A stretch of 64,000 nt of DNA from Thiomonas bhubaneswarensis (GCF_001418255.1 NZ_LIPV01000006.1:124001-188000), one strand, 5' to 3'; shown: positions 31,681 through 45,435, counted from the first letter of the stretch. Program-made: numbers and translations. Notes: generated from the letters alone by a model not told the origin.

Positions 31681-32436
31681 TCAGGCACTGTTTTCGAGCG
31701 GATCGAACCAGCGACCTTCCTTGTGAATTTCAAACGGCGTGAAGTTCGACTTGTACGCCATTTTGCGGCTGTGGGCGATCCAGTAGCCGAGGTAGACGTG
31801 GGGCAACTGCATGGCCCGCGCCTGTTCGATCTGCCAGAGGATGTTGTAGGTGCCGTAGCTGCTGTGCTCGTCTGCGGTCTCGAAAAAGGTATAGACCGCC
31901 GACAGACCGTCCGAGAGCACATCGACCACGGAAACCATCTTGAGCGCACCGAGCGTCTCGCCGTCCGGCGCGGGGGCGCGGAACTCCACCAAGCGGGTGT
32001 TCACCCGGCTTTGCAGCAGGAACTGGGCGTATTGATCGATGCTGTCGTGATCCATGCCGCCGCCCGAGTGGCGGGCGGCCTGGTAGCGCAGATAAAGCTG
32101 GTAGTGCTCGGGAATGAAGCCGAGCTTGAGCACGCGTACCGTCAGGTCGCCATGCCGCTTCCACACGCGCTGCTGGGTGCGGTTGGGCGAGAACCGCGAG
32201 GCGAGGATGCGAATGGGTAGGCAGGCCTGGCAGTCCTCGCACTGCGGCCGATAGGTGAACAGGCCGCTGCGTCGAAACCCGGCACGCACCAGGTCGGAAT
32301 AGACATCGGCATTGATGAGGTGACTGGGCGTGGCGACCTGCGAACGCGCCATGCGACCCGGCAGATAGCTGCATGGATAGCTCGCCGTGGCGTAGAACTG
32401 CAGGGTCGTGAGCGGAAGCTCTTTGGGGTAGGTCAC
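31681..32436 (-). CDS. bpt: Aspartate/glutamate leucyltransferase Bpt
   Basis: This 251-residue enzyme adds leucine from Leu-tRNA to proteins with N-terminal Asp or Glu, marking them for ClpS/ClpAP. Family features are [17 protein letters not shown] at the N-terminus, [24 protein letters not shown], and [18 protein letters not shown] near the end. The cysteines in the N-terminal region may bind a metal or heme cluster as in arginyltransferases. It overlaps the end of aat by 4 bases, so both transferases are translated from one message. Confidence 0.93.
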   Translation of the reverse strand: MTYPKELPLTTLQFYATASYPCSYLPGRMARSQVATPSHLINADVYSDLVRAGFRRSGLFTYRPQCEDCQACLPIRILASRFSPNRTQQRVWKRHGDLTVRVLKLGFIPEHYQLYLRYQAARHSGGGMDHDSIDQYAQFLLQSRVNTRLVEFRAPAPDGETLGALKMVSVVDVLSDGLSAVYTFFETADEHSSYGTYNILWQIEQARAMQLPHVYLGYWIAHSRKMAYKSNFTPFEIHKEGRWFDPLENSA

Positions 32437-33176
32437 AGCCAGCGTGCGCAGTCGGTGAGAAAGGTCAAATCATCATACTGCCAGCTCGGTACCGGCGGCA
32501 GGCGGGTGGACTTGGCGACATGGTCCAAAAATTCGTCGCGCGCAATCGGCGCTGCACCCATTTGCGCCAGATACTCGGTCTGCTGCTGACAGTCGATCAG
32601 CTCGATGCCCTGGCGCAGGCAGAAACCGCAAAGCGCCATCAGCAGTGTTTTCGAGCCATCGGAAACCTGGGTGAACATCGACTCGCCGTAAAACATGCGG
32701 CCGATGCAAACGCCATAGAGCCCGGCGCGCAGCTTATCGTTTTCCCACAGTTCGAAGCTGTGCGCCAGACCGCGAGCATGCAGTGCGCCGTAGGCCTGCA
32801 GCATGTCGGGGGTGATCCAGGTGCCCTCGGCGGCGCGCACGGCGCCGCACTGCTGCATGACGAGCTCGAACGCGGAGTCGATCCGAACATGCCAGTCCTG
32901 CGCACGGGCGAATCGCCGCGCTGATTGCTTGAGCGAGCGGGTGACGTGCAGTCGTTCGGGCTGCAGCACCATGCGCGGATCGGTGCTCCACCACAGCACG
33001 GGCTCACCCGGGCTGAACCACGGGAAGATCCCCCGGCGATAGGCGCGCTCCAGCGTGTCGGCATCGAGCCGGCCGCCAACGGCAAGCAGGCCGGGGAAAG
33101 GCGACAATGCGGGTAGAGCCTGCGATGCGGGCGGAAAATCCTCACCCGGCGCCAGTCGGGCAATTTGCCAGTTCAT
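32433..33176 (-). CDS. aat: Leucyl/phenylalanyl-tRNA-protein transferase
   Basis: Aat adds Leu or Phe to N-terminal Lys or Arg residues in the N-degron pathway. The 247-residue product shows [21 protein letters not shown] near residue 50, [26 protein letters not shown] and FYGESMF, all diagnostic. It precedes bpt with a 4-base overlap. Its start lies only 24 bp from the start of the divergent carbonic-anhydrase-like gene, so one or both promoters must lie inside the opposite gene. Confidence 0.94.
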   Translation of the reverse strand: MNWQIARLAPGEDFPPASQALPALSPFPGLLAVGGRLDADTLERAYRRGIFPWFSPGEPVLWWSTDPRMVLQPERLHVTRSLKQSARRFARAQDWHVRIDSAFELVMQQCGAVRAAEGTWITPDMLQAYGALHARGLAHSFELWENDKLRAGLYGVCIGRMFYGESMFTQVSDGSKTLLMALCGFCLRQGIELIDCQQQTEYLAQMGAAPIARDEFLDHVAKSTRLPPVPSWQYDDLTFLTDCARWL

Positions 33177-33200
33177 GAACCATGTCTGGAGTGTTTCATC

Positions 33201-33728
33201 ATGTCAATTTACCAATACGGTGCCTGGCGGCCCGAAATCGCGGCCGATGCCTATGTGGCGCCAGGGGCTCATGTCATGGGCAAGGTGCGCCTGCATGCCC
33301 GAGCCAGTGTCTGGTTTTCGGCGGTGCTGCGCGGTGACAACGAGTTCATCGACATCGGCGAGGAGGCCAATGTGCAGGACGGCGCGGTACTGCATACCGA
33401 TCCGGGTTTTCCGCTGACCGTGGGCGCGCGCGTGACCATCGGGCATCAAGCCATGCTGCATGGATGCACTGTGGGCGAGAGCAGCCTCATCGGCATCGGC
33501 GCAGTGGTCTTGAATGGTGCCGAGATCGGCCGCAATTGTCTGGTGGGCGCGGGCGCGCTGGTGACCGAAGGCAAGGTGTTTCCCGACGGTGTGCTGATTC
33601 TGGGCACGCCCGCGCGCGTGGCGCGCGAACTCAGCCCGGAGGCCATTGCAGCCATGCAAGCCAACGCCCAGCACTATGTCGAACGCGCCCGGCGCTTCGC
33701 TCAGGAACTTCAACCGATTCATCCATGA
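33201..33728 (+). CDS. Gamma-carbonic anhydrase family protein (YrdA-like)
   Basis: A 175-residue left-handed beta-helix protein with hexapeptide repeats, seen for example in [37 protein letters not shown]. Metal-ligand histidines occur in [16 protein letters not shown], as in gamma-carbonic anhydrases. Many YrdA-type members show no measured carbonic anhydrase activity, so enzymatic function is uncertain. The ATG at 33201 starts the conserved [20 protein letters not shown]; a longer frame from 33165 overlaps aat. Its TGA overlaps the ATG of hslO. Confidence 0.88.
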   Translation: MSIYQYGAWRPEIAADAYVAPGAHVMGKVRLHARASVWFSAVLRGDNEFIDIGEEANVQDGAVLHTDPGFPLTVGARVTIGHQAMLHGCTVGESSLIGIGAVVLNGAEIGRNCLVGAGALVTEGKVFPDGVLILGTPARVARELSPEAIAAMQANAQHYVERARRFAQELQPIHP

Positions 33729-34666
33729 ACGATCAACTCGTCAAATTCATGCTGGGCACTGGCCATGTTCGCGGCGTTCTCGTTCGCCTCGAGGCCACCT
33801 GGGCCGAACTGCAGAAGCGCCGCACCTACCCCAAACCCATCGCTGCGCTGGTCGGGCAGATGGCAGCGGCCAGCGCCTTGCTCTCGGGGAGCCTGAAGTT
33901 CGACGGCGCGTTGATTCTGCAGATTCAGGGCGACGGCCCGCTGAAGCTCGCGGTCGCCGAGTGCCAGCCTGATTTCGGCCTGCGGGCGACGGCCAAGATG
34001 GCCGACGAGGGCCAGGACGATGCACCGTTGCCGAAAGACCTCGCCGCATGGGTCAACGCGCATGGGAAGGGGCGGTGCGCCATCACCCTGGATCCGCGCA
34101 ACCCCGAGTCGGGTTTGCAGCCGTATCAAGGCATCGTGGCGCTGACCGACGCGAAGGGGCAGACCTTGCCTTCGCTGGCGGCCATGCTCGAGCAATATCT
34201 GGCGCAGTCGGAACAGATCGATTCACTGCTCCTGCTGGCCAGCAACGACCAGGCCGTGTGCGGCCTGCTGCTGCAGCGCATGCCCGGCACGTCGCAGAGC
34301 CCCGACGACGCCGAGCAGGCCGATGAGAACTTCGGCCGGGCCCGCCATTTGGCCGCCACCCTGTCTGACGATGAGTTGCTGCAGCTTGCGCCCGAGGAGA
34401 TTCTCAGACGCCTGTTCTGGGAAGAGAACGCCCGGGTTTTCGAACCGCAGACCCCGCGCTTTCATTGCACCTGCTCGCGCGACCGGGTGGCCGGCATGCT
34501 GCGGATGCTGGGCCGAGAAGAGGTTGAAGCGATTTTGGCAGAACAGGGCGAGGTGGACGTGCGCTGCGAGTTCTGCGGTCAGGGCTACGCCTTCGATGCC
34601 ATCGACGCAGCGCAGGTGTTCGTCAACACCCTCGCGCAGCCGCCGGTGACCTCAAACCGTCATTGA
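33725..34666 (+). CDS. hslO: Redox-regulated chaperone Hsp33
   Basis: Hsp33 is a cytoplasmic holdase that is activated by oxidation of a zinc-bound cysteine cluster. The 313-residue product ends with the cluster C248-T-C250 and C281-E-F-C284, the family pattern. The N-terminal domain begins [20 protein letters not shown], followed by a catalytic-like [23 protein letters not shown] region. The ATG overlaps the stop of the preceding gene (ATGA), indicating coupling. Its 3' end overlaps that of the convergent ftsB by 7 bases. Confidence 0.94.
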   Translation: MNDQLVKFMLGTGHVRGVLVRLEATWAELQKRRTYPKPIAALVGQMAAASALLSGSLKFDGALILQIQGDGPLKLAVAECQPDFGLRATAKMADEGQDDAPLPKDLAAWVNAHGKGRCAITLDPRNPESGLQPYQGIVALTDAKGQTLPSLAAMLEQYLAQSEQIDSLLLLASNDQAVCGLLLQRMPGTSQSPDDAEQADENFGRARHLAATLSDDELLQLAPEEILRRLFWEENARVFEPQTPRFHCTCSRDRVAGMLRMLGREEVEAILAEQGEVDVRCEFCGQGYAFDAIDAAQVFVNTLAQPPVTSNRH

Positions 34667-35007
34667 TGGGCCGACGCCGACGTTCCAGTCGGCGATGATG
34701 CCGCCGCCGTGCTGGGCATGGCGGGTGCGGCCCCCTTGGGCGGCACGATCTGCACGAAGATTTCATCGGGCTTGACCATGCCCATCTCGCGCCGGGCCTG
34801 ATCCTGCACGCCGCCCAGGCCCTCCTTCAGATCATGCACCTCGGCGGCTAGGCGGTCGTTGCTCTGCTGCGCCAGCGCGTTGGCCTGATTTTGCTGGCTG
34901 AGCTGGTTTTCCAGGCGCTGCACCGCAAACCAGCCCCGCTCGCCGAACCACAGCGGCCACTGCAACAGCACCAGCAGGCTGACGAGCAGGATGGTGACCC
35001 AGCGCAT
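34660..35007 (-). CDS. ftsB: Cell division protein FtsB
   Basis: A 115-residue bitopic membrane protein of the FtsQBL divisome complex. One membrane helix occupies about 3-20, directly after a short cytoplasmic head. A coiled coil follows (about 28-70; LENQLSQQNQANALAQQSNDRL), then the conserved REMGMVKPDEIFVQIV near 78-90. The Ala/Ser/Pro-rich tail is a lineage addition. It lies 26 bases downstream of eno, the standard arrangement. Confidence 0.92.
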   Translation of the reverse strand: MRWVTILLVSLLVLLQWPLWFGERGWFAVQRLENQLSQQNQANALAQQSNDRLAAEVHDLKEGLGGVQDQARREMGMVKPDEIFVQIVPPKGAAPAMPSTAAASSPTGTSASAHQ

Positions 35008-35033
35008 GGTGCGATCGGCCTCACGTGGCGTGG

Positions 35034-36678
<1,645 letters not shown>

Positions 36679-36691
36679 GGCGAAGTGTTCT

Positions 36692-37558
36692 TCAGTTGAA
36701 GTGGGTTTCGAGAAAGCCGCGGCGCTTGACGGCGGCGTCGATCTCTTTGAGGCTTTCGAGCAGGGCGCGCATGTGGTGCAGCGGCACGGCGTTGGGCCCG
36801 TCGCTCAGAGCCTTGGCCGGGTCGGGGTGGGTTTCCATGAACACCCCACTGACGCCAGCGGCCACCGCGGCGCGGGCCAGCACGGGCACGAACTCCCGTT
36901 GCCCGCCTGAACTCGTGCCCTGCCCACCGGGCAACTGCACCGAATGGGTGGCATCGAACACCACCGGGCTGCCGGTTTCGCGCATGATGGCTAGCGCACG
37001 CATGTCGGAGACCAGATTGTTGTAGCCAAAGCTCACACCGCGTTCGCACGCCATGAACAGGGTGTCGGGATGCCCTGCCTGCGCTGCGGCGGCGCGCGCC
37101 TTGGCGATGACGTTTTTCATGTCACCCGGCGCGAGAAACTGCCCCTTCTTGATGTTCACCGGCTTGCCCAAGCTGCTGACCGCATGGATGAAATCGGTCT
37201 GGCGGCAGAGAAAGGCCGGGGTCTGCAGCACGTCAACCACTTCGGCCACACGCGGCGCTTCCTCGGCGGTATGCACATCGGTGATCACCGGCACGCCGAT
37301 GTCGCGCCGAACCTTGGCCAGGATCTCCAGCCCTTGCTCCATGCCTGGCCCGCGAAAGGAGGTGCCACTGGAGCGGTTGGCCTTGTCGTAGCTGGATTTG
37401 AAAATCAGCGGAATGTCGAGCGAGCGGCAGATGTCGCGCAGTTGCCCTGCCACGTCCATCTGCAACTGCTCGGACTCGACCACGCAGGGGCCGCTGATGA
37501 GGAAAAAAGGCTGGTCGAGACCGACCGGAAATCCGCAGAGCTTCTGAGTGTTGGACAT
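36692..37558 (-). CDS. kdsA: 3-deoxy-8-phosphooctulonate synthase
   Basis: KdsA condenses arabinose 5-phosphate with phosphoenolpyruvate to make KDO 8-phosphate for lipopolysaccharide. The 288-residue product has [14 protein letters not shown] at the start, then [30 protein letters not shown], the lysine-containing [13 protein letters not shown] and [12 protein letters not shown]. The ATG at 37558 matches family starts. It is 14 bases downstream of pyrG. Confidence 0.96.
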   Translation of the reverse strand: MSNTQKLCGFPVGLDQPFFLISGPCVVESEQLQMDVAGQLRDICRSLDIPLIFKSSYDKANRSSGTSFRGPGMEQGLEILAKVRRDIGVPVITDVHTAEEAPRVAEVVDVLQTPAFLCRQTDFIHAVSSLGKPVNIKKGQFLAPGDMKNVIAKARAAAAQAGHPDTLFMACERGVSFGYNNLVSDMRALAIMRETGSPVVFDATHSVQLPGGQGTSSGGQREFVPVLARAAVAAGVSGVFMETHPDPAKALSDGPNAVPLHHMRALLESLKEIDAAVKRRGFLETHFN

Positions 37559-37572
37559 GGCGTGAGGTCGGT

Positions 37573-40105
<2,533 letters not shown>

Positions 40106-40121
40106 GGCGCCTCACGCGCGC

Positions 40122-40571
40122 TCAAGTACCGCTGAGCAGGGCTTTGGCGCGTGCTGCTGCAAGCGCCATGTCGGCACGGCCTGCGAGCTGCGCCTTGAGC
40201 GGCCCCATGAGTTTGCCCAAATCCTGAGGGCCTTTCGCGCCGGTCTGGGCCATCAAGGTGCGAATTTCGGCATCGATCGCATCGGCATCCAGACGCTGCG
40301 GCAGGTAGCGCTCGAGCACGCCGATCTCGGCGGTCTCCTTGTCCACCAGATCCTGCCGACCGGCCGTGGTGAACTGGGCGATGGCGTCGCGCCGCTGCTT
40401 GATCATCTTGTCGATGATCGCCACGATGGCCGCATCGTCGAGGTCGATGCGCTCGTCCACCTCTTTTTGCTTCATCGCCGCCATCAGCAGGCGGATGGTG
40501 CCGAGCAGGGGCGCGTCTTTGGCGCGCATGGCGGCCTTCATGTCATCTTGAATACGGTCTTTGATTGTCAT
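40122..40571 (-). CDS. GatB/YqeY domain protein
   Basis: A 149-residue protein of the YqeY family, related to the tail domain of the amidotransferase subunit GatB. The start reads TIKDRIQDDMKAAMRAKD; QKEVDERIDLDDAAIVAIIDKMIKQRRDAIAQF and YLPQRLDADAI are diagnostic. It may bind tRNA, but its role is not settled. It follows rpsU on the same strand, separated by a terminator, a common arrangement. Confidence 0.9.
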   Translation of the reverse strand: MTIKDRIQDDMKAAMRAKDAPLLGTIRLLMAAMKQKEVDERIDLDDAAIVAIIDKMIKQRRDAIAQFTTAGRQDLVDKETAEIGVLERYLPQRLDADAIDAEIRTLMAQTGAKGPQDLGKLMGPLKAQLAGRADMALAAARAKALLSGT

Positions 40572-40583
40572 GGCAGGTCCAAT

Positions 40584-40610
40584 GCAAAAAGCCCGCGGCG
40601 AAGGCGGGCT
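40584..40610 (-). terminator. Terminator or attenuator between rpsU and yqeY
   Basis: Read on the minus strand, AGCCCGC pairs with GCGGGCT across a 7-base loop and is followed by TTTTTGC. It would let rpsU be made in excess over yqeY. Confidence 0.75.
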
Positions 40611-40668
40611 GTTTGATGCGTGTTCCGCTGAGCGCCGAATGGATGGGCGCGCATCGGATCGCTCGAAT

Positions 40669-40881
40669 TCAGTATTTGCGCTCGGGCAGCATCTGGCTGC
40701 GGATGCGCTTGTAATGGCGCTTGACCGCAGCGGCCTTCTTGCGCTTGCGCTCGGCGGTGGGCTTCTCATAGAACTCGCGTGCGCGCAGTTCGGTCAGCAG
40801 GCCGAGTTTTTCAATGGTGCGCTTGAAGCGGCGCAGAGCGACGTCGAAAGGCTCGTTTTCTTTAACGCGAATGGTGGTCAT
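40669..40881 (-). CDS. rpsU: 30S ribosomal protein S21
   Basis: A 70-residue basic protein: [24 protein letters not shown] at the start, [21 protein letters not shown] in the middle. This is the full length and sequence pattern of S21, which is needed for initiation on the small subunit. It has its own promoter and leads a transcript that can continue to yqeY. Confidence 0.97.
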   Translation of the reverse strand: MTTIRVKENEPFDVALRRFKRTIEKLGLLTELRAREFYEKPTAERKRKKAAAVKRHYKRIRSQMLPERKY

Positions 40882-40953
40882 CGATGTATTTCAGACTGGA
40901 AGAGGCAGGCTGAAAAAGCCAGCCGCGTCGGGTGTTGAAAATAAAAGCTGAAG

Positions 40954-40982
40954 ATGATACCTGCAAAATGCTGACAGGACAA
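40954..40982 (-). promoter_or_regulatory. Promoter of rpsU
   Basis: On the minus strand TTGTCC (40977-40982) and TATCAT (40954-40959) are 17 bp apart. The start near 40947 would give a leader of about 65 bases. Confidence 0.65.
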
Positions 40983-41045
40983 CCGCTTCGCTTCGGTGGC
41001 GCTCACCGCGAAACGCAGGGCCGCCCCGAGCTTCACGGGGGGCGC

Positions 41046-42287
41046 TCATAGAGCCTGCGCACAGGCCGCCGCAGAGCTCCAGGCCCACTGAAAGTTGTAT
41101 CCGCCCAGCCAGCCGGTCACGTCGACCACTTCGCCGATGAAGTGCAAGCCTGGGACGTTCAGCGCCATCATGCTGGTGGAGGAGAGGGCGCGGGTATCCA
41201 CGCCGCCCGCGGTGACTTCGGCCTTGCGCCAACCCAAAGTGCCGCTGGGGCGCACCGGCCAGGCGTGCCAGTGCTGCAAGAGCGCGCGCAGGGCTTTGTC
41301 GCTGAAATCGGCCATGCGGCGATCGGCTTCACCGGTCTGCGCGCACAAGGCATGCGCGAGGCGTTGCGGCAGGTGCTGGCCGAGTTCTCCCACAAGGGTG
41401 CGGCGATTGCCGTGTTTGGATTGGATCCATGCCATCTCGGACAGGCCCGGCATGAGGTCGATGCGCAGGGCTTGGCCCGGCTGCCAGTAGCTCGACGCTT
41501 GCAGAATCGCCGGGCCGCTGAGCCCGCGGTGCGTGAACAGCAGGTCTTCGCGAAAGCGCACCACGCGGTGTGCATGATCCGTCTCGATATCGACTTCGAG
41601 CGAAACGCCGCTGAGGTCGGCAAACGGCGCCCACTGTGCCGGATCGAACGCCAGGGGTACCAGGGCGGGACGCGGAGGCACGATGGGCAGGCCGAACTGT
41701 TCGGCGAGCCGGTAACCGAACGGGCTGGCGCCGATTTGCGGGATCGACAGTCCTCCGGTGGCGACGACCAGCGCTTGCGCACTCACCCAACCCTTGGCCG
41801 TTCGCACGCGAAAGCCGGGATGAGTGGCCTCGACGGCTTCGACGGCGCAGGGTTGCCAGTGTGTCACCTGACCCGCGGCGCATTCGTCGAGCAGGGCGGT
41901 GATGAGCTGCTCTGCCGAGTCGTCGCAAAACAACTGTCCTTTGTGTTTTTCGTGAAAGGCGATGCGGTGCTTGCGCAGCAGCGCGATGATGTCCTGCGGC
42001 TTGAAGCGCGACAGGGCCGATTTGCAGAAGTGAGGGTTGTCGGAGAGAAAGTTCTCAGGCTGCGTGTGCAGATTGGTGAAGTTGCAGCGGCCTCCGCCCG
42101 AGATGCGGATTTTTTCGGCCACCTTGGGCCAGTGATCGAGCAGGAGCACCCGCCGCCCGCGCTGACCGGCGATCGCCGCGCAGAGCAGGCCGGCAGCCCC
42201 GGCGCCGATGACAATGGCATCGAAGCGTGGCGACGGCGACGAACTCGCGGGGCGGGAAGGGGATGGGAAGGCTAGACTGCCGGTCAT
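41046..42287 (-). CDS. BaiN/RdsA-like FAD-dependent oxidoreductase (HI0933 family)
   Basis: A 413-residue flavoprotein. The dinucleotide-binding motif is [20 protein letters not shown] near residue 22. [12 protein letters not shown] near 60 is the hallmark of the HI0933/YhiN family, and a C-terminal FAD contact is [26 protein letters not shown]. Its substrate is unknown. The only start that keeps the motif is the ATG at 42287, which overlaps the tsaD start on the other strand, since the frame has no ATG between it and the FAD motif. Confidence 0.87.
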   Translation of the reverse strand: MTGSLAFPSPSRPASSSPSPRFDAIVIGAGAAGLLCAAIAGQRGRRVLLLDHWPKVAEKIRISGGGRCNFTNLHTQPENFLSDNPHFCKSALSRFKPQDIIALLRKHRIAFHEKHKGQLFCDDSAEQLITALLDECAAGQVTHWQPCAVEAVEATHPGFRVRTAKGWVSAQALVVATGGLSIPQIGASPFGYRLAEQFGLPIVPPRPALVPLAFDPAQWAPFADLSGVSLEVDIETDHAHRVVRFREDLLFTHRGLSGPAILQASSYWQPGQALRIDLMPGLSEMAWIQSKHGNRRTLVGELGQHLPQRLAHALCAQTGEADRRMADFSDKALRALLQHWHAWPVRPSGTLGWRKAEVTAGGVDTRALSSTSMMALNVPGLHFIGEVVDVTGWLGGYNFQWAWSSAAACAQAL

Positions 42288-43314
42288 GCTGGTTCTTGGA
42301 ATGGAAACCTCGTGCGACGAAACCGCCGCCGCACTGTACGACACCGAAGCGGGGCTGCTGGGTCACGCGCTGCATTCGCAGGTCGACATGCACCAAGCCT
42401 ATGGTGGCGTGGTGCCCGAGCTCGCCTCGCGCGATCACATCCGCCGACTCCTGCCCCTGACCGACCTCGCGCTCAAACAGGCGGGCGTGAGCTTGAAGCA
42501 GATCGATGCGATTGCCTATACCCGCGGGCCGGGGCTGGCCGGGGCGCTGCTGGTCGGGGCCGGAGTGGCCTCGGCGCTGGGCATGGCGCTGGGCATACCC
42601 TTGATCGGCGTGCATCATCTGGAGGGGCATTTGTTGTCGCCGCTGCTGTCGAAACAGCCGCCCGACTTTCCGTTTCTGGCGCTGTTGGTGTCCGGCGGGC
42701 ACACCATGCTGCTCGATGTTCAGGCCTTCGGCAGGTACACCCTGCTGGGCGAGACGGTGGACGATGCGGCTGGCGAGGCGTTCGACAAGTCTGCCAAGTT
42801 GCTGGGACTCGGCTATCCCGGCGGGCCGGAGCTTGCCCGGCTGGCCGCTTTTGGCCAGCCGGCCTCTTTCGATCTTCCGCGCCCCAAGATGCACAGCCCC
42901 GATCTGGATTTTTCGTTCGCGGGCCTGAAGACGGCCGTGCTGACCCAGGTGAGCAAACTGGGCTCGAGTCTGTGCGAGCAGGCCAGGGCCGACCTGGCCG
43001 CAGCAGCGCAGGAGGCGATCACCGACGTGCTGGCGCACAAGACGGCGCGCGCGCAGCAGGTGACGGGAAGGCGCACTGTGGTGGTGGCGGGCGGCGTCGG
43101 GGCCAACCGGCGTTTGCGCGAGAAACTCGGCGCCGTCTTTTCGGCGCGCGGCGTGGCCTTGTTCTTCCCCGAGTTGGAATGGTGCACCGACAACGGCGCA
43201 ATGATCGCGCTGGCCGGTGCCATGCGCCTGGCGGCAAATCCGCAAGCGGCTCGCCCCGCCGGGGCGTTCGACGTTTTGCCGAGATGGGATCTGACGCAGG
43301 CCGGTTCGGTCTGA
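42286..43314 (+). CDS. tsaD: tRNA threonylcarbamoyladenosine transferase TsaD
   Basis: TsaD transfers the threonylcarbamoyl group to A37 of tRNAs that read ANN codons. The 342-residue product begins [18 protein letters not shown] and has the metal-binding [10 protein letters not shown] near residue 110, [10 protein letters not shown] and [14 protein letters not shown]. The ATG at 42286 is the family start. It is divergent from, and overlaps by 2 bases, the flavoprotein gene; no promoter room exists outside the coding sequences. Confidence 0.96.
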   Translation: MLVLGMETSCDETAAALYDTEAGLLGHALHSQVDMHQAYGGVVPELASRDHIRRLLPLTDLALKQAGVSLKQIDAIAYTRGPGLAGALLVGAGVASALGMALGIPLIGVHHLEGHLLSPLLSKQPPDFPFLALLVSGGHTMLLDVQAFGRYTLLGETVDDAAGEAFDKSAKLLGLGYPGGPELARLAAFGQPASFDLPRPKMHSPDLDFSFAGLKTAVLTQVSKLGSSLCEQARADLAAAAQEAITDVLAHKTARAQQVTGRRTVVVAGGVGANRRLREKLGAVFSARGVALFFPELEWCTDNGAMIALAGAMRLAANPQAARPAGAFDVLPRWDLTQAGSV

Positions 43315-43353
43315 ACCGTCAGGAAGAGCAACCCGTTACGGTAGCCGGGTGGA

Positions 43354-44121
43354 TCAGATTTCCCAAACCCCTTGCGGCTGGAAATCACTGTCTTCGCCCT
43401 TGCTTGCCAGGCCGCGGGAATTGCATACCACGCGGGTCTGGCCCACGCGGTAGTCGTGGCGGCAGTGCAAGTGCCCGTGCATCCAGAGGGTGCAATGGGG
43501 AATCAGGTCGTCGTAGGCGTTGCAGAAGCTCGCGGTCGAGGCGTTGACGGGATAGCGGGCATCGTTGCTGCGCAGGCTGGGGGCGAAGTGGGTGATGACC
43601 AGGGTCGCATCGTCCTGGTCTGAACGATGCGCGGGATTGGTCAACTGGTCTCGCAGCCAGTCGCGGCAGAGCACGCCCTCCTCGCGCAGTTCGGCCACGC
43701 CCATGGGGCGGCCGTGGCGCGTGGCGCATTGCACCTGTTCGGCGAAGTAGCGAGCCGCGCGCATGCTGCGCTCGACGCCCTCCGGGCCAAACAGTTCGAA
43801 GTCGTTCCAGAGCGTGGTGCCGAGCACCCGGATCTTTCTTCCCTCGTGAACGAGCCGAGTCTGCTCACGATGCAGCATGGTGAACCCCAGGCGATGGCAC
43901 CTCTCCCGCAAGGCGTCGATGGTTTGATCGAAATCCTTGCGGTCGTGCTCGTGATTGCCGACGATGTAGATGACCGGAACCGGCCAGTCGCGAAACAGGT
44001 CGATCTTGGTGTGTTGGGCGTCGATGTCGCCCGCGAGAACAAGCAGATCCGCGCCCGGCGCGGGTCGCGGCGCGAAAGTTTCGGTTTCCAGATGCAGGTC
44101 GGACAGGAGCTGAATGCGCAT
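43354..44121 (-). CDS. Calcineurin-type metallophosphoesterase
   Basis: A 255-residue protein with all five metal-site blocks of the family: LSDLHLE, LAGDID, VGNHEHD, ITHFAPS and HGHLHCRHDY. The start at 44121 (RIQLLSDLHLE) fits the family. No signal peptide is seen, so it is cytoplasmic. The physiological substrate is unknown. It lies downstream of hsp20 on the same strand, past a hairpin. Confidence 0.88.
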   Translation of the reverse strand: MRIQLLSDLHLETETFAPRPAPGADLLVLAGDIDAQHTKIDLFRDWPVPVIYIVGNHEHDRKDFDQTIDALRERCHRLGFTMLHREQTRLVHEGRKIRVLGTTLWNDFELFGPEGVERSMRAARYFAEQVQCATRHGRPMGVAELREEGVLCRDWLRDQLTNPAHRSDQDDATLVITHFAPSLRSNDARYPVNASTASFCNAYDDLIPHCTLWMHGHLHCRHDYRVGQTRVVCNSRGLASKGEDSDFQPQGVWEI

Positions 44122-44206
44122 GGCGCGAGGGGCGGTGCGTGATCGATGTTTGTTAACGCACTGTAAACCCGTTCGCTCTGTCGGCTCTGGTTTTGCGGAT
44201 AACAAA

Positions 44207-44242
44207 TGGGCCGGGATGTGAACAAATCCGCATCCCGGCCCA
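44207..44242 (-). terminator. Hairpin after hsp20
   Basis: A 12-bp perfect stem (TGGGCCGGGATG and its complement) with a 12-base loop is followed on the minus strand by ATTTGTTAT. The T tract is weak but the position 50 bases after the hsp20 stop suits a terminator. Confidence 0.65.
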
Positions 44243-44292
44243 TCACAGTCGCCCCGGGGCGGCGGCAGAGTCCTGCCGTCCGCCACTGGCGC

Positions 44293-44751
44293 TTACTTCA
44301 CCGTGATCTGCTGCGTGGTGGCTTGCGCCTTGCGCGGCAGGTTCAGGGTTAGCACACCGTTCTCCAGTTTCGCTTCGGCCGCGGTGGCGTCGATCTCGGC
44401 AGGCAGCTCGAAAGAGCGGTAGAACTGGCTGCTGCTGCGCTCGCGGTAGATCACCTTGCCGCCTTCCGATTTTTCATCGGTCTTGCGCGTTTCGGCCGAG
44501 ATGGTGACGCGAGGTCCATCGATCTGGATTTTCACTGCGTCTTTTTCGATGCCGGGCAGATCGGCGTGGACGAGATAGCCTTTGTCGGTCTCGCTCACGT
44601 CCATGGTCAGTTTCCGCAAAGACTGTTCCGGACTGTCGCCTGCGGCGAAAAAATCACGGAACGCCTGGTCGAACAGGCGGCCAAAAACGGGCTCCAGCCC
44701 GCTGCTGTAGAGAGAAACACGGTTGGATGGGGTGGTGACAGAATAAGCCAT
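44293..44751 (-). CDS. Small heat shock protein, Hsp20/alpha-crystallin family
   Basis: A 152-residue ATP-independent holdase. The alpha-crystallin domain covers about 50-140: LTMDVSETDKGYLVHADLPGI, then FYRSFELPAEIDATAAEAKLENGVLTLNLPR. The C-terminal anchoring motif is the ITVK ending (I-x-V). AAGGAGA lies 7 bases upstream of the ATG. A sigma-32-type promoter precedes the gene, so heat induction is expected. Confidence 0.93.
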   Translation of the reverse strand: MAYSVTTPSNRVSLYSSGLEPVFGRLFDQAFRDFFAAGDSPEQSLRKLTMDVSETDKGYLVHADLPGIEKDAVKIQIDGPRVTISAETRKTDEKSEGGKVIYRERSSSQFYRSFELPAEIDATAAEAKLENGVLTLNLPRKAQATTQQITVK

Positions 44752-44797
44752 GATGATTCTCCTTGACGTATAGGGGATCACGTCCCCGATGGCCAGG

Positions 44798-44825
44798 ATA
44801 TGCCGCCATTGTGACGGTTTTCAAG
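44798..44825 (-). promoter_or_regulatory. Sigma-32 (heat shock) promoter of hsp20
   Basis: On the minus strand CTTGAAA (44819-44825) is followed after 13 bp by CGGCATAT (44798-44805). This closely fits the heat-shock consensus CTTGAAA-N13/14-CCCCATNT. The leader of about 40 bases contains a small GGGGA/TCCCC hairpin (44773-44787). Confidence 0.75.
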
Positions 44826-44912
44826 TCTGCGAGCACAAGGCTTTTTCGATCAGATCGGCGAGACGATGCAAGGTGCGATTCGCGCGAGCCTCTTCCCGGT
44901 TCTGGTTCAGGC

Positions 44913-44918
44913 TACAAT
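44913..44918 (+). promoter_or_regulatory. Candidate -10 box of rpsO
   Basis: TACAAT lies 70 bases before the rpsO ATG, with only a weak TCTTCC 16 bp upstream as a possible -35. Confidence 0.4.
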
Positions 44919-44988
44919 AATCGGCTTTTCACCGTCACGGCGCGGAATGGTTTCTTCCGCGTTCGCGAGTTCAACTTAGGAAACTGAC

Positions 44989-45258
44989 ATGTCTGTTGCT
45001 GATATCAACAAGGCGCAAATCGTCGCCGACAATGCCCGCAGTACGGGCGATACCGGATCTCCCGAGGTGCAGGTCGCGTTGCTGACCGCGCGCATCAACG
45101 AGTTGACGGACCACTTCAAGACGCACGCCAAGGACCACCACGGTCGCCGCGGCCTGCTCAAGATGGTGAGCCGTCGCCGGAAGTTGCTGGATTACTTGAA
45201 GGACAAGGACGCCGATCGCTATCGCGCCCTGATCTCCAAGCTCAGTCTGCGTAAGTAA
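44989..45258 (+). CDS. rpsO: 30S ribosomal protein S15
   Basis: An 89-residue protein with the S15 pattern: [44 protein letters not shown]15 binds 16S rRNA early in 30S assembly. It is followed by a strong terminator and then pnp, the conserved gene order in proteobacteria, where read-through supplies pnp mRNA. Confidence 0.98.
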   Translation: MSVADINKAQIVADNARSTGDTGSPEVQVALLTARINELTDHFKTHAKDHHGRRGLLKMVSRRRKLLDYLKDKDADRYRALISKLSLRK

Positions 45259-45274
45259 ATGCCCGCTTTGCAAG

Positions 45275-45310
45275 AACGCCTGTGTGAGTTTGTCGGCACA
45301 GGCGTTTTTT
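45275..45310 (+). terminator. Terminator after rpsO
   Basis: A 10-bp stem, AACGCCTGTG (45275-45284) with CACAGGCGTT (45297-45306), ends in TTTTTT. Confidence 0.9.
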
Positions 45311-45383
45311 GTATTGGCGCGGTCGAAAGAGCGCAGCACCGTTGATGCGGTGAGGCGTGTGGTTCAAGGGGGCGGTGTGACCC

Positions 45384-45435
45384 GTGTCATTCCACCGACG
45401 TGTCGGTCTGCCGGGCGTCGCTGGAATGGCATCAC
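45384..45435 (+). promoter_or_regulatory. Long stem-loop in the pnp leader, possible RNase III site
   Basis: CATTCCA (45388-45394) pairs with TGGAATG (45422-45428), with partial pairing of the flanking GTG and CAC. A smaller CCGAC/GTCGG stem sits in the loop. In E. coli the pnp leader hairpin is cut by RNase III as part of autocontrol; this one occupies the same place, about 90 bases before the ATG. Confidence 0.5.

Noticed and set aside
41000-41045. GC-rich hairpin (CGCCCC/GGGGCG) after the flavoprotein gene as a terminator
   Set aside because: No T tract follows on the minus strand and the region overlaps the upstream part of the rpsU promoter region; support too weak.
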